This document shows, piece after piece, positions 57,513-64,000 of a stretch of 64,000 nucleotides of DNA. The notes under the pieces were generated by a model. That model was given only the letters and a program-made list of their open reading frames with translations, had not been told where the DNA came from and did not search any database. The stretch covers positions 124,001-188,000 of the forward strand of contig NZ_RWKW01000035.1 of NCBI RefSeq assembly GCF_003970795.1, given 5' to 3'. This stretch comes from Aquibium carbonis (GTDB lineage Bacteria; Pseudomonadota; Alphaproteobacteria; Rhizobiales; Rhizobiaceae). Both the position numbers and the translations under genes were made by a program. The first letter of the stretch is position 1, and each line of letters starts with the position of its first letter.

Positions 57513-58667
57513 ATGACGCAATCAGGCACAGGGCGGGCAGAGACGGCGCGGGTGACCGCGGGACGGGCGGATTTGGCCGTGCGCGGCGTCCGACCTGCGA
57601 CGGGCGTGAGCTTCGCCGCCAAGCTGGCCTACGACAACATCTTTCATTCCTTCGGAAGCGGGGCCGAAACACTGCGCGGCGTGTCGCTGACGGCCGAACC
57701 AGGCGAGGTGCTCTGCCTGCTTGGCCCCTCCGGCTCGGGCAAGACGACCTTGCTCCGGATCGCAGCCGGCATCGAGAGCCAGACGCGGGGCAGGGTGCTG
57801 CTCAACGATCGCGAGATCGCAGGCCCGTCCGTCTTCCTGCAGCCGGAGAAGCGTTCGATCGGTCTGGTGTTCCAGGATTTTGCGCTGTTTCCGCATTACA
57901 CCATTCTCGACAATGTCCGCTTCGGGCTGACGGCCCTGTCGTCGGCCGAATCGAAGCGCGAGGCGATGGCGGCGCTGGCTCGCGTCGGGCTCGAGCATCA
58001 CGCGAAATCCTACCCCCACATCCTGTCGGGCGGCGAACAGCAGCGTGCAGCGCTGGCCCGCGCGCTGGCGCCGCGGCCGGCGGTGCTCCTGCTGGACGAG
58101 CCGTTTTCCGGTCTCGATTCGCGGCTGAAGGACAGCGTCCGCGCCGAGACGCTGGCGATCCTGCGCCAGAGCCGCGCCACCGCCATCGTCGTCACCCACG
58201 ACGCCGAGGAGGCCATGCGCATGGGCGACCGCATCGCCCTCCTGCGCGACGGCAGGCTCGTGCAGGTCGGGCGGGCCGAGGACCTGTTCCAGCAGCCCGC
58301 CAACCTTTTCGTGGCCAGCTTCTTCTCGGAACTGAACCTCTTCGACGCCACCGCAGGCGATGGCGTCGTGGACACCCCGCTCGGTCCGTTCGCCGCGTCG
58401 GGCTTTTCGACCGGCGACGACGTGACCGTGGCGGTGCGATTGACGGCCATCGAAGCGCACGAAAAGGATGGCGGTACGGAAGCCAGGGTGATATCCCGTC
58501 GCTTCCTGGGAGACTCCGAGGCCCTCGAACTCGCCGTGTCCGGCGCCGAGGTTCCGGTCAGAGCGCGCATTCGCTGTGGCGCCTTGTCTCCGGGAGCGCG
58601 CGCGGTCTGGCTCTCGGTGCGAAAGTCTGATGTGCTTGTGTTTGAAAGACGGGCCGATAGTGCCTAA
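57513..58667 (+). CDS. ABC transporter ATP-binding protein (iron/polyamine type), orphan
   Basis: A 384-residue ATPase. Walker A GPSGSGKTTLLR, Q-loop VFQDFALFPHY, signature LSGGEQQRAALARAL, Walker B VLLLDEPFSGLD and switch VVTHDAEEAMR are all intact. The C-terminal ~110 residues resemble the TOBE-type regulatory domain of FbpC/PotA-like ATPases. There is no permease or binding-protein gene beside it, so the transporter it serves is unknown. It lies between scpB and tatA with 49- and 34-base gaps. Confidence 0.9.
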   Translation: MTQSGTGRAETARVTAGRADLAVRGVRPATGVSFAAKLAYDNIFHSFGSGAETLRGVSLTAEPGEVLCLLGPSGSGKTTLLRIAAGIESQTRGRVLLNDREIAGPSVFLQPEKRSIGLVFQDFALFPHYTILDNVRFGLTALSSAESKREAMAALARVGLEHHAKSYPHILSGGEQQRAALARALAPRPAVLLLDEPFSGLDSRLKDSVRAETLAILRQSRATAIVVTHDAEEAMRMGDRIALLRDGRLVQVGRAEDLFQQPANLFVASFFSELNLFDATAGDGVVDTPLGPFAASGFSTGDDVTVAVRLTAIEAHEKDGGTEARVISRRFLGDSEALELAVSGAEVPVRARIRCGALSPGARAVWLSVRKSDVLVFERRADSA

Positions 58668-58701
58668 ATGAGTGGACGATCATCGTTCGGAAGAGGTTAT
58701 C

Positions 58702-58923
58702 ATGGGTTCCTTCTCCATCTGGCACTGGCTCATCGTTCTGGTGGTCGTGTTGCTGCTCTTCGGACGCGGCAAGATCCCCGAATTGATGGGCGACATGGCC
58801 AAGGGCATCAAGAGCTTCAAGAAGGGCATGTCCGACGAGGACGAGGCCGAGATGAAGCGCACTGTCGAGCACCGCAACGACGAAGCCGTCAAGGCGGCGA
58901 AGGAATCGGCGCCCAAGTCCTGA
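58702..58923 (+). CDS. tatA: Twin-arginine translocase subunit TatA
   Basis: A 73-residue TatA with one N-terminal helix ([17 protein letters not shown]), the [20 protein letters not shown] amphipathic segment and a charged tail. It forms the protein-conducting part of the Tat pathway for folded proteins. The start at 58702 has AAGAGG upstream; an earlier in-frame ATG at 58672 would add residues before the helix that TatA normally lacks. Confidence 0.95.
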   Translation: MGSFSIWHWLIVLVVVLLLFGRGKIPELMGDMAKGIKSFKKGMSDEDEAEMKRTVEHRNDEAVKAAKESAPKS

Positions 58924-58967
58924 TCCGGGCGCGTTTGGTTCGGGCCGCTCAACCGGAAGCGTAAGAC

Positions 58968-59609
58968 ATGTTCGACATCGGTTGGCCGGAGATGATGGTG
59001 ATCGCGGTCGTCCTGATCGTGGTCGTCGGACCCAAGGATTTGCCGAGGATGCTGCGCACCTTCGGCAAGACCACGTCGAGCCTGCGCCGCATGGCCGGTG
59101 ATTTTCGCAAGCAGTTCGACGATGCACTGAAGGAAGCGGAACTCGACGACGTCAAGTCGACCATCGATGCCGCCCGCAAGCTCAATCCGGCGGCGGACAT
59201 CCGCAAGGCGCTCAATCCGATGGAAAAGGCGGCCTCCGACGTGCGGGCCGGGCTTGACGGACTGATGAAGCCGCAGCCGAACAGGGTGCCGTCGGCGGAT
59301 GCGCCGGCCACACCGGCCGAGCCTGCCAAGGCGGGGCCGACTGCCATGCCCGGCGAGCCGGCCGTCGCGGCTGCGTCGTCCCCCCAGACCGCAAAGCCCG
59401 AAGCGCCATCGGCCCCTGCGGTGACAGCGCCCGCCATCGTGTCCGAGCCCGTCGCCGCGGCGCCGAAGCCGACAACGGCCAGGGCCTCTCCGGTCAAGCG
59501 GTCTCCCGCCAAGACGACGGGCGCTGACAAGCCGGCATCGTCGGGTGCCGCCAAGCCCGCGCCGCGCAAGGCGCCGGCAGCCAAGAAATCGACCGGGGCT
59601 GCCTCGTGA
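58968..59609 (+). CDS. tatB: Twin-arginine translocase subunit TatB
   Basis: A 213-residue TatB: the MFDIGWPEMMVIAVVLIVVV helix with the conserved Glu8 and GPKDLPRMLRTFG, then a helical region and a long Ala/Pro/Lys-rich tail (about residues 100-213) typical of alphaproteobacterial TatB. With TatC it forms the receptor for twin-arginine signal peptides. Its stop overlaps the tatC GTG start. Confidence 0.95.
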   Translation: MFDIGWPEMMVIAVVLIVVVGPKDLPRMLRTFGKTTSSLRRMAGDFRKQFDDALKEAELDDVKSTIDAARKLNPAADIRKALNPMEKAASDVRAGLDGLMKPQPNRVPSADAPATPAEPAKAGPTAMPGEPAVAAASSPQTAKPEAPSAPAVTAPAIVSEPVAAAPKPTTARASPVKRSPAKTTGADKPASSGAAKPAPRKAPAAKKSTGAAS

Positions 59610-60454
59610 ACATCCACGACGACGATATCGACAAGTCTTCCGCTCCGCTGATGGAGCACCTGATCGAGTTGCGCCAGCGCCTCATGTGGGCCATCGGCGG
59701 GTTCTTCGTCGCGTTTCTGTTCTGCTTTTTCTTCGCCAAGCAGCTGTTCAACCTGCTCGTCATCCCATTCCAATGGGCGACCGGCTGGGCCGGGCTCGAC
59801 CCGACCAAGGTCGACCTCATCTACACCGCGCCGCAGGAGTTCTTCTTCACGCAGATCAAGCTCGGCATGTTCGGCGGCTTGATCCTCGCGTTCCCGCTGA
59901 TCGCCGCACAGCTCTACAAGTTCGTCGCGCCCGGCCTCTACAAGAACGAGCGCGGCGCCTTCCTGCCGTTCCTGATCGCCTCGCCGATCCTGTTCCTGAT
60001 CGGCGGCGCGCTGGTCTATTTCTTCTTCACGCCGATGGTGATGTGGTTCTTCCTGTCGATGCAGCAGGTGGGGCCCGACGAGGAAATCCAGATTTCGCTC
60101 CTGCCGCGCGTGTCGGAGTATCTCGGCCTGATCATGACGCTGATCTTCTCCTTCGGCCTGGTGTTCCAGCTGCCGGTGGTGACGTCGCTGATGGCCCGTG
60201 TCGGGCTGCTCACCTCGGCCGGGCTCGCCGACAAGCGCAAATACGCCATCGTCATCGCCTTCGTCGTCGCGGCCGTGTTGACGCCGCCGGACCCGGTGAG
60301 CCAGATCGGCCTCGCGCTGCCGACCATCCTGCTCTACGAGATTTCGATCTTCCTCGCCCGCCGGATCGAGAAAAAGCGCGCGGAAGCGGAGGCGGCCAGG
60401 GCCAAGGCCGAAGCGGACGCCGCCGCGCAGGCGGCGGTCGAGGGGCAGACCTAG
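59606..60454 (+). CDS. tatC: Twin-arginine translocase subunit TatC
   Basis: A 282-residue TatC with six membrane helices. Conserved segments are PLMEHLIELRQRLMWAI, TAPQEFFFTQIKLGMFGG and the C-terminal DPVSQIGLALPTILLYEISI. The N-terminal Glu-rich loop recognises the twin-arginine motif. The GTG start overlaps tatB (GTGA). The C-terminal tail is Ala/Lys/Glu-rich. A terminator follows. Confidence 0.96.
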   Translation: MNIHDDDIDKSSAPLMEHLIELRQRLMWAIGGFFVAFLFCFFFAKQLFNLLVIPFQWATGWAGLDPTKVDLIYTAPQEFFFTQIKLGMFGGLILAFPLIAAQLYKFVAPGLYKNERGAFLPFLIASPILFLIGGALVYFFFTPMVMWFFLSMQQVGPDEEIQISLLPRVSEYLGLIMTLIFSFGLVFQLPVVTSLMARVGLLTSAGLADKRKYAIVIAFVVAAVLTPPDPVSQIGLALPTILLYEISIFLARRIEKKRAEAEAARAKAEADAAAQAAVEGQT

Positions 60455-60470
60455 CACTCGACGATCGACG

Positions 60471-60496
60471 CCGGCGGGCGCGGCCCGCCCGGTTTT
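60471..60496 (+). terminator. Intrinsic terminator of the tat operon
   Basis: A 7-bp perfect stem (GGCGGGC / GCCCGCC, 60473-60489) with a GCG loop, flanked by CC and GG, is followed by TTTT. It lies 19 bases after the tatC stop. Confidence 0.6.
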
Positions 60497-60606
60497 CGCT
60501 TCACCCTTGCGTCCGTGCGGATTGCGGTTTACGCCCTCTCGCGCCTCCTTGAACGAGGCCGTGAGGGGGCGACCCGCGCCCCGGTTTCTAGGGAAGACAG
60601 TCCGCC

Positions 60607-61923
60607 ATGCTCGACATCCGTTGGATTCGCGAAAACCCGCAAGCCCTTGCCGACGCGCTCGTCAAGCGCGGCTGGTCGGCCGACGAGGCGCGTTCCACCG
60701 TCGACGATCTGATCGCCCGCGACGAGGCGCGCCGCAGCCATCTGACCGAGCTGCAGCAGAGCCAGGAGCGCCGCAACGCCGCCTCCAAGGAGATCGGCAA
60801 TGCCATGCGCAATGGTGACATGGCGCGCGCGGAGGCACTGAAGGCCGAGGTCGGCACGATCAAGGATTTCATCCAGAACGGCGAGACGCGCGAACGGGAA
60901 CTCGACGAGGCGCTGAAGCAGGCGCTGGCCGTCCTGCCCAACGTCCCTCTGCCCGACGTGCCGGTGGGCAAGGACGAGCATGCCAATGTCGAGCTGCGCC
61001 GCGTCGGCGAGCCGCGCCGGATGAACTGGGCCAGGGAGCACTGGGAACTCGGCGAGGCCATGGGCCTGATGGATTTCGAGCGCGCGGCCAGGCTTTCGGG
61101 CGCACGTTTCACGGTGCTGAAAGGCCAGCTCGCGCGCCTCGAACGCGCGCTCGGCCAGTTCATGCTCGACCTGCACACCACCGAGCACGGCTACACGGAG
61201 GTGCAGCCGCCGCTGCTGGTGCGCGACGAGGCCCTCTATGGCACGAACCAGCTACCGAAGTTCGAGGAAGACCTTTTTTTCGCCGCGCATGGCGATAGCC
61301 GCCTGGGGCTCATCCCCACCTCGGAAGTCCCGCTCACCAATCTCGTCCGCGAGGAGATCCAGGACGTCTCTGACCTGCCGCTGCGCTACACTGCGCTCAC
61401 CCCGTGCTTCCGTTCGGAGGCCGGGTCGGCCGGGCGCGACACGCGCGGCATGCTGCGCCAGCACCAGTTCTACAAGGTGGAGCTGGTCTCGATCACCGAC
61501 GACGCCACCTCGCTCGACGAGCACGAGCGCATGACCGCTTGTGCGGAGGAAGTCCTCAAGCGCCTCGGCCTGCCGTTCCGCACCATGGTGCTCTCCACCG
61601 GCGATATGGGCTTCGGCGCGCAGAAGACGCACGACATCGAGGTCTGGCTGCCCGGCCAGAACGCCTATCGCGAGATCTCGTCCTGCTCGGTCTGTGGTGA
61701 TTTCCAGGCGCGCCGCATGGACGCGCGCTACCGGCCGAAGGCGGAGGAAGGGCAGGGCAAGGTGCAGCCGCGCTTCGTCCACACGCTGAACGGCTCGGGC
61801 GTCGCGGTCGGACGCGCGCTGATCGCGGTGATGGAAAACTACCAGAACGAAGACGGATCGGTCACAATTCCTGAAGCATTGCGCCCCTACATGGGCGGAC
61901 TGGAGCGGATCGGGGCGCGCTGA
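60607..61923 (+). CDS. serS: Seryl-tRNA synthetase
   Basis: A 438-residue class II synthetase. The N-terminal coiled-coil arm (about 25-110) binds the long variable arm of tRNA-Ser. The catalytic core shows TSEVPLTNL, the motif 2 region ([20 protein letters not shown]) and motif 3 ([20 protein letters not shown]). It charges tRNA-Ser and tRNA-Sec. The gene lies behind its own leader after the tat terminator. Confidence 0.97.
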   Translation: MLDIRWIRENPQALADALVKRGWSADEARSTVDDLIARDEARRSHLTELQQSQERRNAASKEIGNAMRNGDMARAEALKAEVGTIKDFIQNGETRERELDEALKQALAVLPNVPLPDVPVGKDEHANVELRRVGEPRRMNWAREHWELGEAMGLMDFERAARLSGARFTVLKGQLARLERALGQFMLDLHTTEHGYTEVQPPLLVRDEALYGTNQLPKFEEDLFFAAHGDSRLGLIPTSEVPLTNLVREEIQDVSDLPLRYTALTPCFRSEAGSAGRDTRGMLRQHQFYKVELVSITDDATSLDEHERMTACAEEVLKRLGLPFRTMVLSTGDMGFGAQKTHDIEVWLPGQNAYREISSCSVCGDFQARRMDARYRPKAEEGQGKVQPRFVHTLNGSGVAVGRALIAVMENYQNEDGSVTIPEALRPYMGGLERIGAR

Positions 61924-61946
61924 CACGCGACATCAGCGCTCCACGG

Positions 61947-62060
61947 CGCCCCCCTCTGGCCTGCCGGCCATCTCCCCCTCGAGGGGGAGATCAGGCGCGG
62001 CGCCGAAGCTGCCAATCTCCCCACCCGTGGGGGAGATGGCCGGCAGGCCAGAGGGGGGCG
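61947..62060. repeat. RIME-type palindromic intergenic repeat
   Basis: The outer arms 61947-61978 and 62029-62060 are perfect 32-bp inverted copies (CGCCCCCCTCTGGCCTGCCG and on). The 50 bases between contain a perfect palindrome TCTCCCCCTCGAGGGGGAGA (61971-61990) and a second ATCTCCCC.../...GGGGAGAT pair. Size (114 bases) and sequence match the rhizobial intergenic mosaic elements (RIME). It lies between serS and surE, 23 bases after the serS stop, and could form a large RNA hairpin that ends or protects the serS message. Confidence 0.88.
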
Positions 62061-62098
62061 TGACAGAGCTCGAACAGGACAGGGATCGAAGACACCAC

Positions 62099-62857
62099 AT
62101 GCGCATTCTCATCACCAATGACGACGGCGTCCATGCCGAGGGCATCCAGGTCCTGGAGCGCATGGCGCGCACGATCTCCGACGATGTCTGGATCGTCGCG
62201 CCCGAGACCGATCAGTCCGGATTTGCCCATTCGCTGTCGCTGTCGGAGCCGCTGCGCATGCGCAAGCTCGACGCCAAGCACTATGCGCTGCGCGGCACGC
62301 CGACCGACTGCGTCATCATGGGCGTGCGCAAGATCATGGACTCCCCGCCGGATCTGATCCTCTCGGGCATCAACTCCGGCACCAACGTTGCCGACGACGT
62401 GACCTATTCGGGCACCGTAGCGGGCGCCATGGAAGGTACGCTGCTCGGCATCCGCTCGATCGCGCTGAGCCAGGCCTACAATTTTACCGATGAAGGCCGG
62501 CTGGTGCCGTGGGAGGTGGGCGAAACGGTCGGCCCGGCATTGCTGCAGAAGCTCATCAAGACCAGCCTCCCGGCCGGGACGTTCCTCAACGTCAACTTTC
62601 CGAACTGCGACCCGGCCGCCGTGGTGGGCACGAAGGTGACCACCCAGGGCAAGCGCGTCCACGGACTGTGGATCGACGAGCGCCGCGACGGCCGCAACTT
62701 CCCCTACTACTGGCTGCGCTTCGGTCGCGAGCCGTCCGAGGTGCGGGAGGGCACCGATCTCGCCGCGCTGCGCGACAACTACGTTTCGGTCACGCCGATG
62801 CACCTCGACCTGACCGCGCACGAGCTTCGCGATCCGCTGGAGCGCGCGCTCGCATGA
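62099..62857 (+). CDS. surE: 5'-nucleotidase SurE
   Basis: A 252-residue survival protein E. The metal-binding NDDG is in [16 protein letters not shown], and [20 protein letters not shown] is diagnostic. SurE dephosphorylates nucleoside monophosphates and is linked to stationary-phase survival. The start at 62099 is fixed by the [10 protein letters not shown] opening; the frame upstream runs into the RIME repeat. The stop overlaps the pcm start. Confidence 0.95.
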   Translation: MRILITNDDGVHAEGIQVLERMARTISDDVWIVAPETDQSGFAHSLSLSEPLRMRKLDAKHYALRGTPTDCVIMGVRKIMDSPPDLILSGINSGTNVADDVTYSGTVAGAMEGTLLGIRSIALSQAYNFTDEGRLVPWEVGETVGPALLQKLIKTSLPAGTFLNVNFPNCDPAAVVGTKVTTQGKRVHGLWIDERRDGRNFPYYWLRFGREPSEVREGTDLAALRDNYVSVTPMHLDLTAHELRDPLERALA

Positions 62858-63507
62858 ACGCAGTCGCCGACGAACGCGAAGGCTTTGCGGCTTTCCTGCT
62901 GCGCATGCGCGGCAAGGGGATCGTCGCCAAGGATCTCGTCGGCGCGATCGAGCAGGTGCCGCGCCGAAATTTCATCGGTGGGCAATGGCAGAACGCGATC
63001 TGGTCGGACCGGATGGTGCCGATCGCCTGCGGCGAGGTGATCGAGGGCGTCGACCTGCAGGCGCAGGTGATCAACGCGCTGGCACTCGACCCCCAGCACC
63101 GCGTGCTCGAGATCGGCACCGGCTCAGGCTTCACGGCGGCCGTGATGGCAAGGCTCTGCGCGCGGGTCGTCAGCATCGACCGCTACCGCACGCTGGTGGA
63201 ACAGGCGCGCCATCGCATGGATGCGCTCGCGATCACCAACGTCATCGTGCGCCAGGCTGATGCGAGCGGTGGAATGGCGGGCGAGGGACCGTTCGACCGG
63301 ATCGTCTCCTGGGCCGCTTTCGAGAGCATGCCGCGAAACTATGTCGACCAGCTGGCCTCCAACGGCGTCATGATCGCGCCGATCGGACCCGGCGACGGCG
63401 AACAGGCGGTCGCGCGGCTGACCAAGGTGGGCAGCCGGTTCGAGCGCCAGGACATCGGCAAGGTGCGCCTGCAGCCGCTCCTGCCCGGCCTCGCGGCGAA
63501 AATCTGA
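62854..63507 (+). CDS. pcm: Protein-L-isoaspartate O-methyltransferase
   Basis: A 217-residue PCMT that starts repair of isoaspartyl damage in aged proteins. The SAM-binding motif is [16 protein letters not shown], and [17 protein letters not shown] contributes the substrate region (ordinarily GxxISxP, here GEVIEGVDL, as in several alphaproteobacteria). It overlaps surE by 4 bases (ATGA). The surE - pcm - nlpD order is conserved in proteobacteria. Confidence 0.93.
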   Translation: MNAVADEREGFAAFLLRMRGKGIVAKDLVGAIEQVPRRNFIGGQWQNAIWSDRMVPIACGEVIEGVDLQAQVINALALDPQHRVLEIGTGSGFTAAVMARLCARVVSIDRYRTLVEQARHRMDALAITNVIVRQADASGGMAGEGPFDRIVSWAAFESMPRNYVDQLASNGVMIAPIGPGDGEQAVARLTKVGSRFERQDIGKVRLQPLLPGLAAKI

Positions 63508-63610
63508 TCCCGCCAAGCTGTTTTCATTAATCCTCCGCCGCTTAACCGCCCGGTAAGATTAACGCGCTTTAATTGCATCGTGCTGTAACGAGTAGGCGCG
63601 AGTAAAGGCG

Positions 63611-64000
63611 ATGCAGATGAGGGTTTTGGGGGCGAACGGTCGCGGTTTCTACCGCCTTGCCGCGGTACTGGCGGCCACGACCTTTCTGGCGGGGTGCAGC
63701 TCCGGCGTTACCCGCTTCAACGAGTCGATTTTCACCGACGATCTCATGACGGGTTCGACCGCCAACCAGCGATCGATCATCAAGAACAACGCGCAGCAGC
63801 CGTTTCCTGGCGACAACCGGGTCGCCGCCGCGCCGCCACCGGCGTCGGGCCAGTACGGCAATGCCAACGAGCGCTACGCGGCCAGCGCGCCGTCCGGCGG
63901 TATCCAGCGGAGTTCGCTGCCGCCGATGGCGGCCGGCCAGTCGGCGCCGATGCAGCCCGCACCGGTCGAGATGGCGCGAGCCACCGCACCCGTCCAGGTC
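63611..64000 (+). CDS. NlpD-like lipoprotein, 3' truncated by the window edge
   Basis: The frame starts MQMRVLGANGRG and holds a lipoprotein signal with the lipobox LAGC (FLAGCSSGVTRFNE). After it comes a Pro/Ala/Gln-rich linker up to the last base. The LysM and M23 endopeptidase domains expected of NlpD would lie beyond the window. Position behind surE and pcm, as in many proteobacteria, supports the NlpD assignment, which activates or performs septal peptidoglycan cleavage. Only the signal and linker are actually seen. Confidence 0.75.
   Translation, partial: MQMRVLGANGRGFYRLAAVLAATTFLAGCSSGVTRFNESIFTDDLMTGSTANQRSIIKNNAQQPFPGDNRVAAAPPPASGQYGNANERYAASAPSGGIQRSSLPPMAAGQSAPMQPAPVEMARATAPVQV

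Noticed and set aside
63559-63572. CtrA-like site TTAA-N6-TTAA upstream of the NlpD-like gene
   Set aside because: Spacing is one base short of the TTAA-N7-TTAA consensus, and AT-rich words are expected in a promoter region.

Overview
The window reads as a chromosomal segment of a GC-rich alphaproteobacterium of the order Hyphomicrobiales (Rhizobiales), most like the Phyllobacteriaceae/Brucellaceae/Rhizobiaceae group. The grounds are the gene order argS - SPOR protein - nagZ - scpA - scpB - tat - serS - surE - pcm - nlpD, a RIME-type palindromic repeat typical of rhizobia and relatives, an IalB-family protein, and uniformly high-GC codon use. It is nearly all single-copy chromosomal housekeeping sequence. 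No phage, IS element, integrase or CRISPR array was seen. Genus-level assignment is not possible from the sequence alone.

Layout. 1-5.9 kb: an mrp (pha) multisubunit Na+/H+ antiporter operon (mrpA cut by the window edge, then B, C, D, E, F, G), tightly overlapped, whose last gene carries a large extra cytoplasmic-type region. 6.0-8.8 kb: a histidine kinase and sigma-54 response regulator pair. 8.8-11.5 kb: a divergent pair, a five-haem periplasmic cytochrome c and a membrane flavocytochrome of the ferric reductase/NADPH oxidase type. 11.7-13.4 kb: a Kef-type antiporter. 13.6-16.0 kb: thyA - DUF4424 - folA. 16.1-20.1 kb: hflK - hflC - DUF2065 - degP-like protease. 20.2-25.5 kb: GNAT, serB, miaA, a diguanylate cyclase and a HerA-like ATPase. 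25.6-28.5 kb: ilvB - small ORF - ilvH behind a clear ribosome-mediated attenuator with its own leader peptide. 28.6-28.8 kb: tRNA-Lys(TTT). 29.0-41.1 kb: ccdA, a DMT exporter, glmU, glmS, DUF502, recG, sdhE and mfd.

41.1-43.7 kb is different. It is a visibly AT-richer island with three translationally coupled minus-strand genes: a DUF3696-type ABC/OLD-like ATPase, a PIN-domain nuclease and a single-domain Rnl2-like RNA ligase. It sits between mfd and a DsbA-family gene with no mobility gene. It is the best candidate here for an undescribed system, plausibly a defence or RNA damage/repair module in which an ATPase sensor controls an RNA-cutting nuclease and an RNA ligase seals or modifies the product. 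That mechanism is inference. The protein families are read from visible motifs.

44.0-64.0 kb: DsbA-like, an orphan peptide-binding protein, ialB, an IscA/ErpA-type protein, dgt, argS, a 1164-residue SPOR-domain membrane protein with repeated DPF motifs, nagZ, scpAB, an ABC ATPase lying between scpB and tatA, tatABC, serS, the RIME repeat, surE, pcm and the start of an NlpD-like lipoprotein cut by the window end. The region links cell division and envelope work (SPOR, NagZ, ScpAB, Tat, NlpD) to translation (ArgRS, SerRS).
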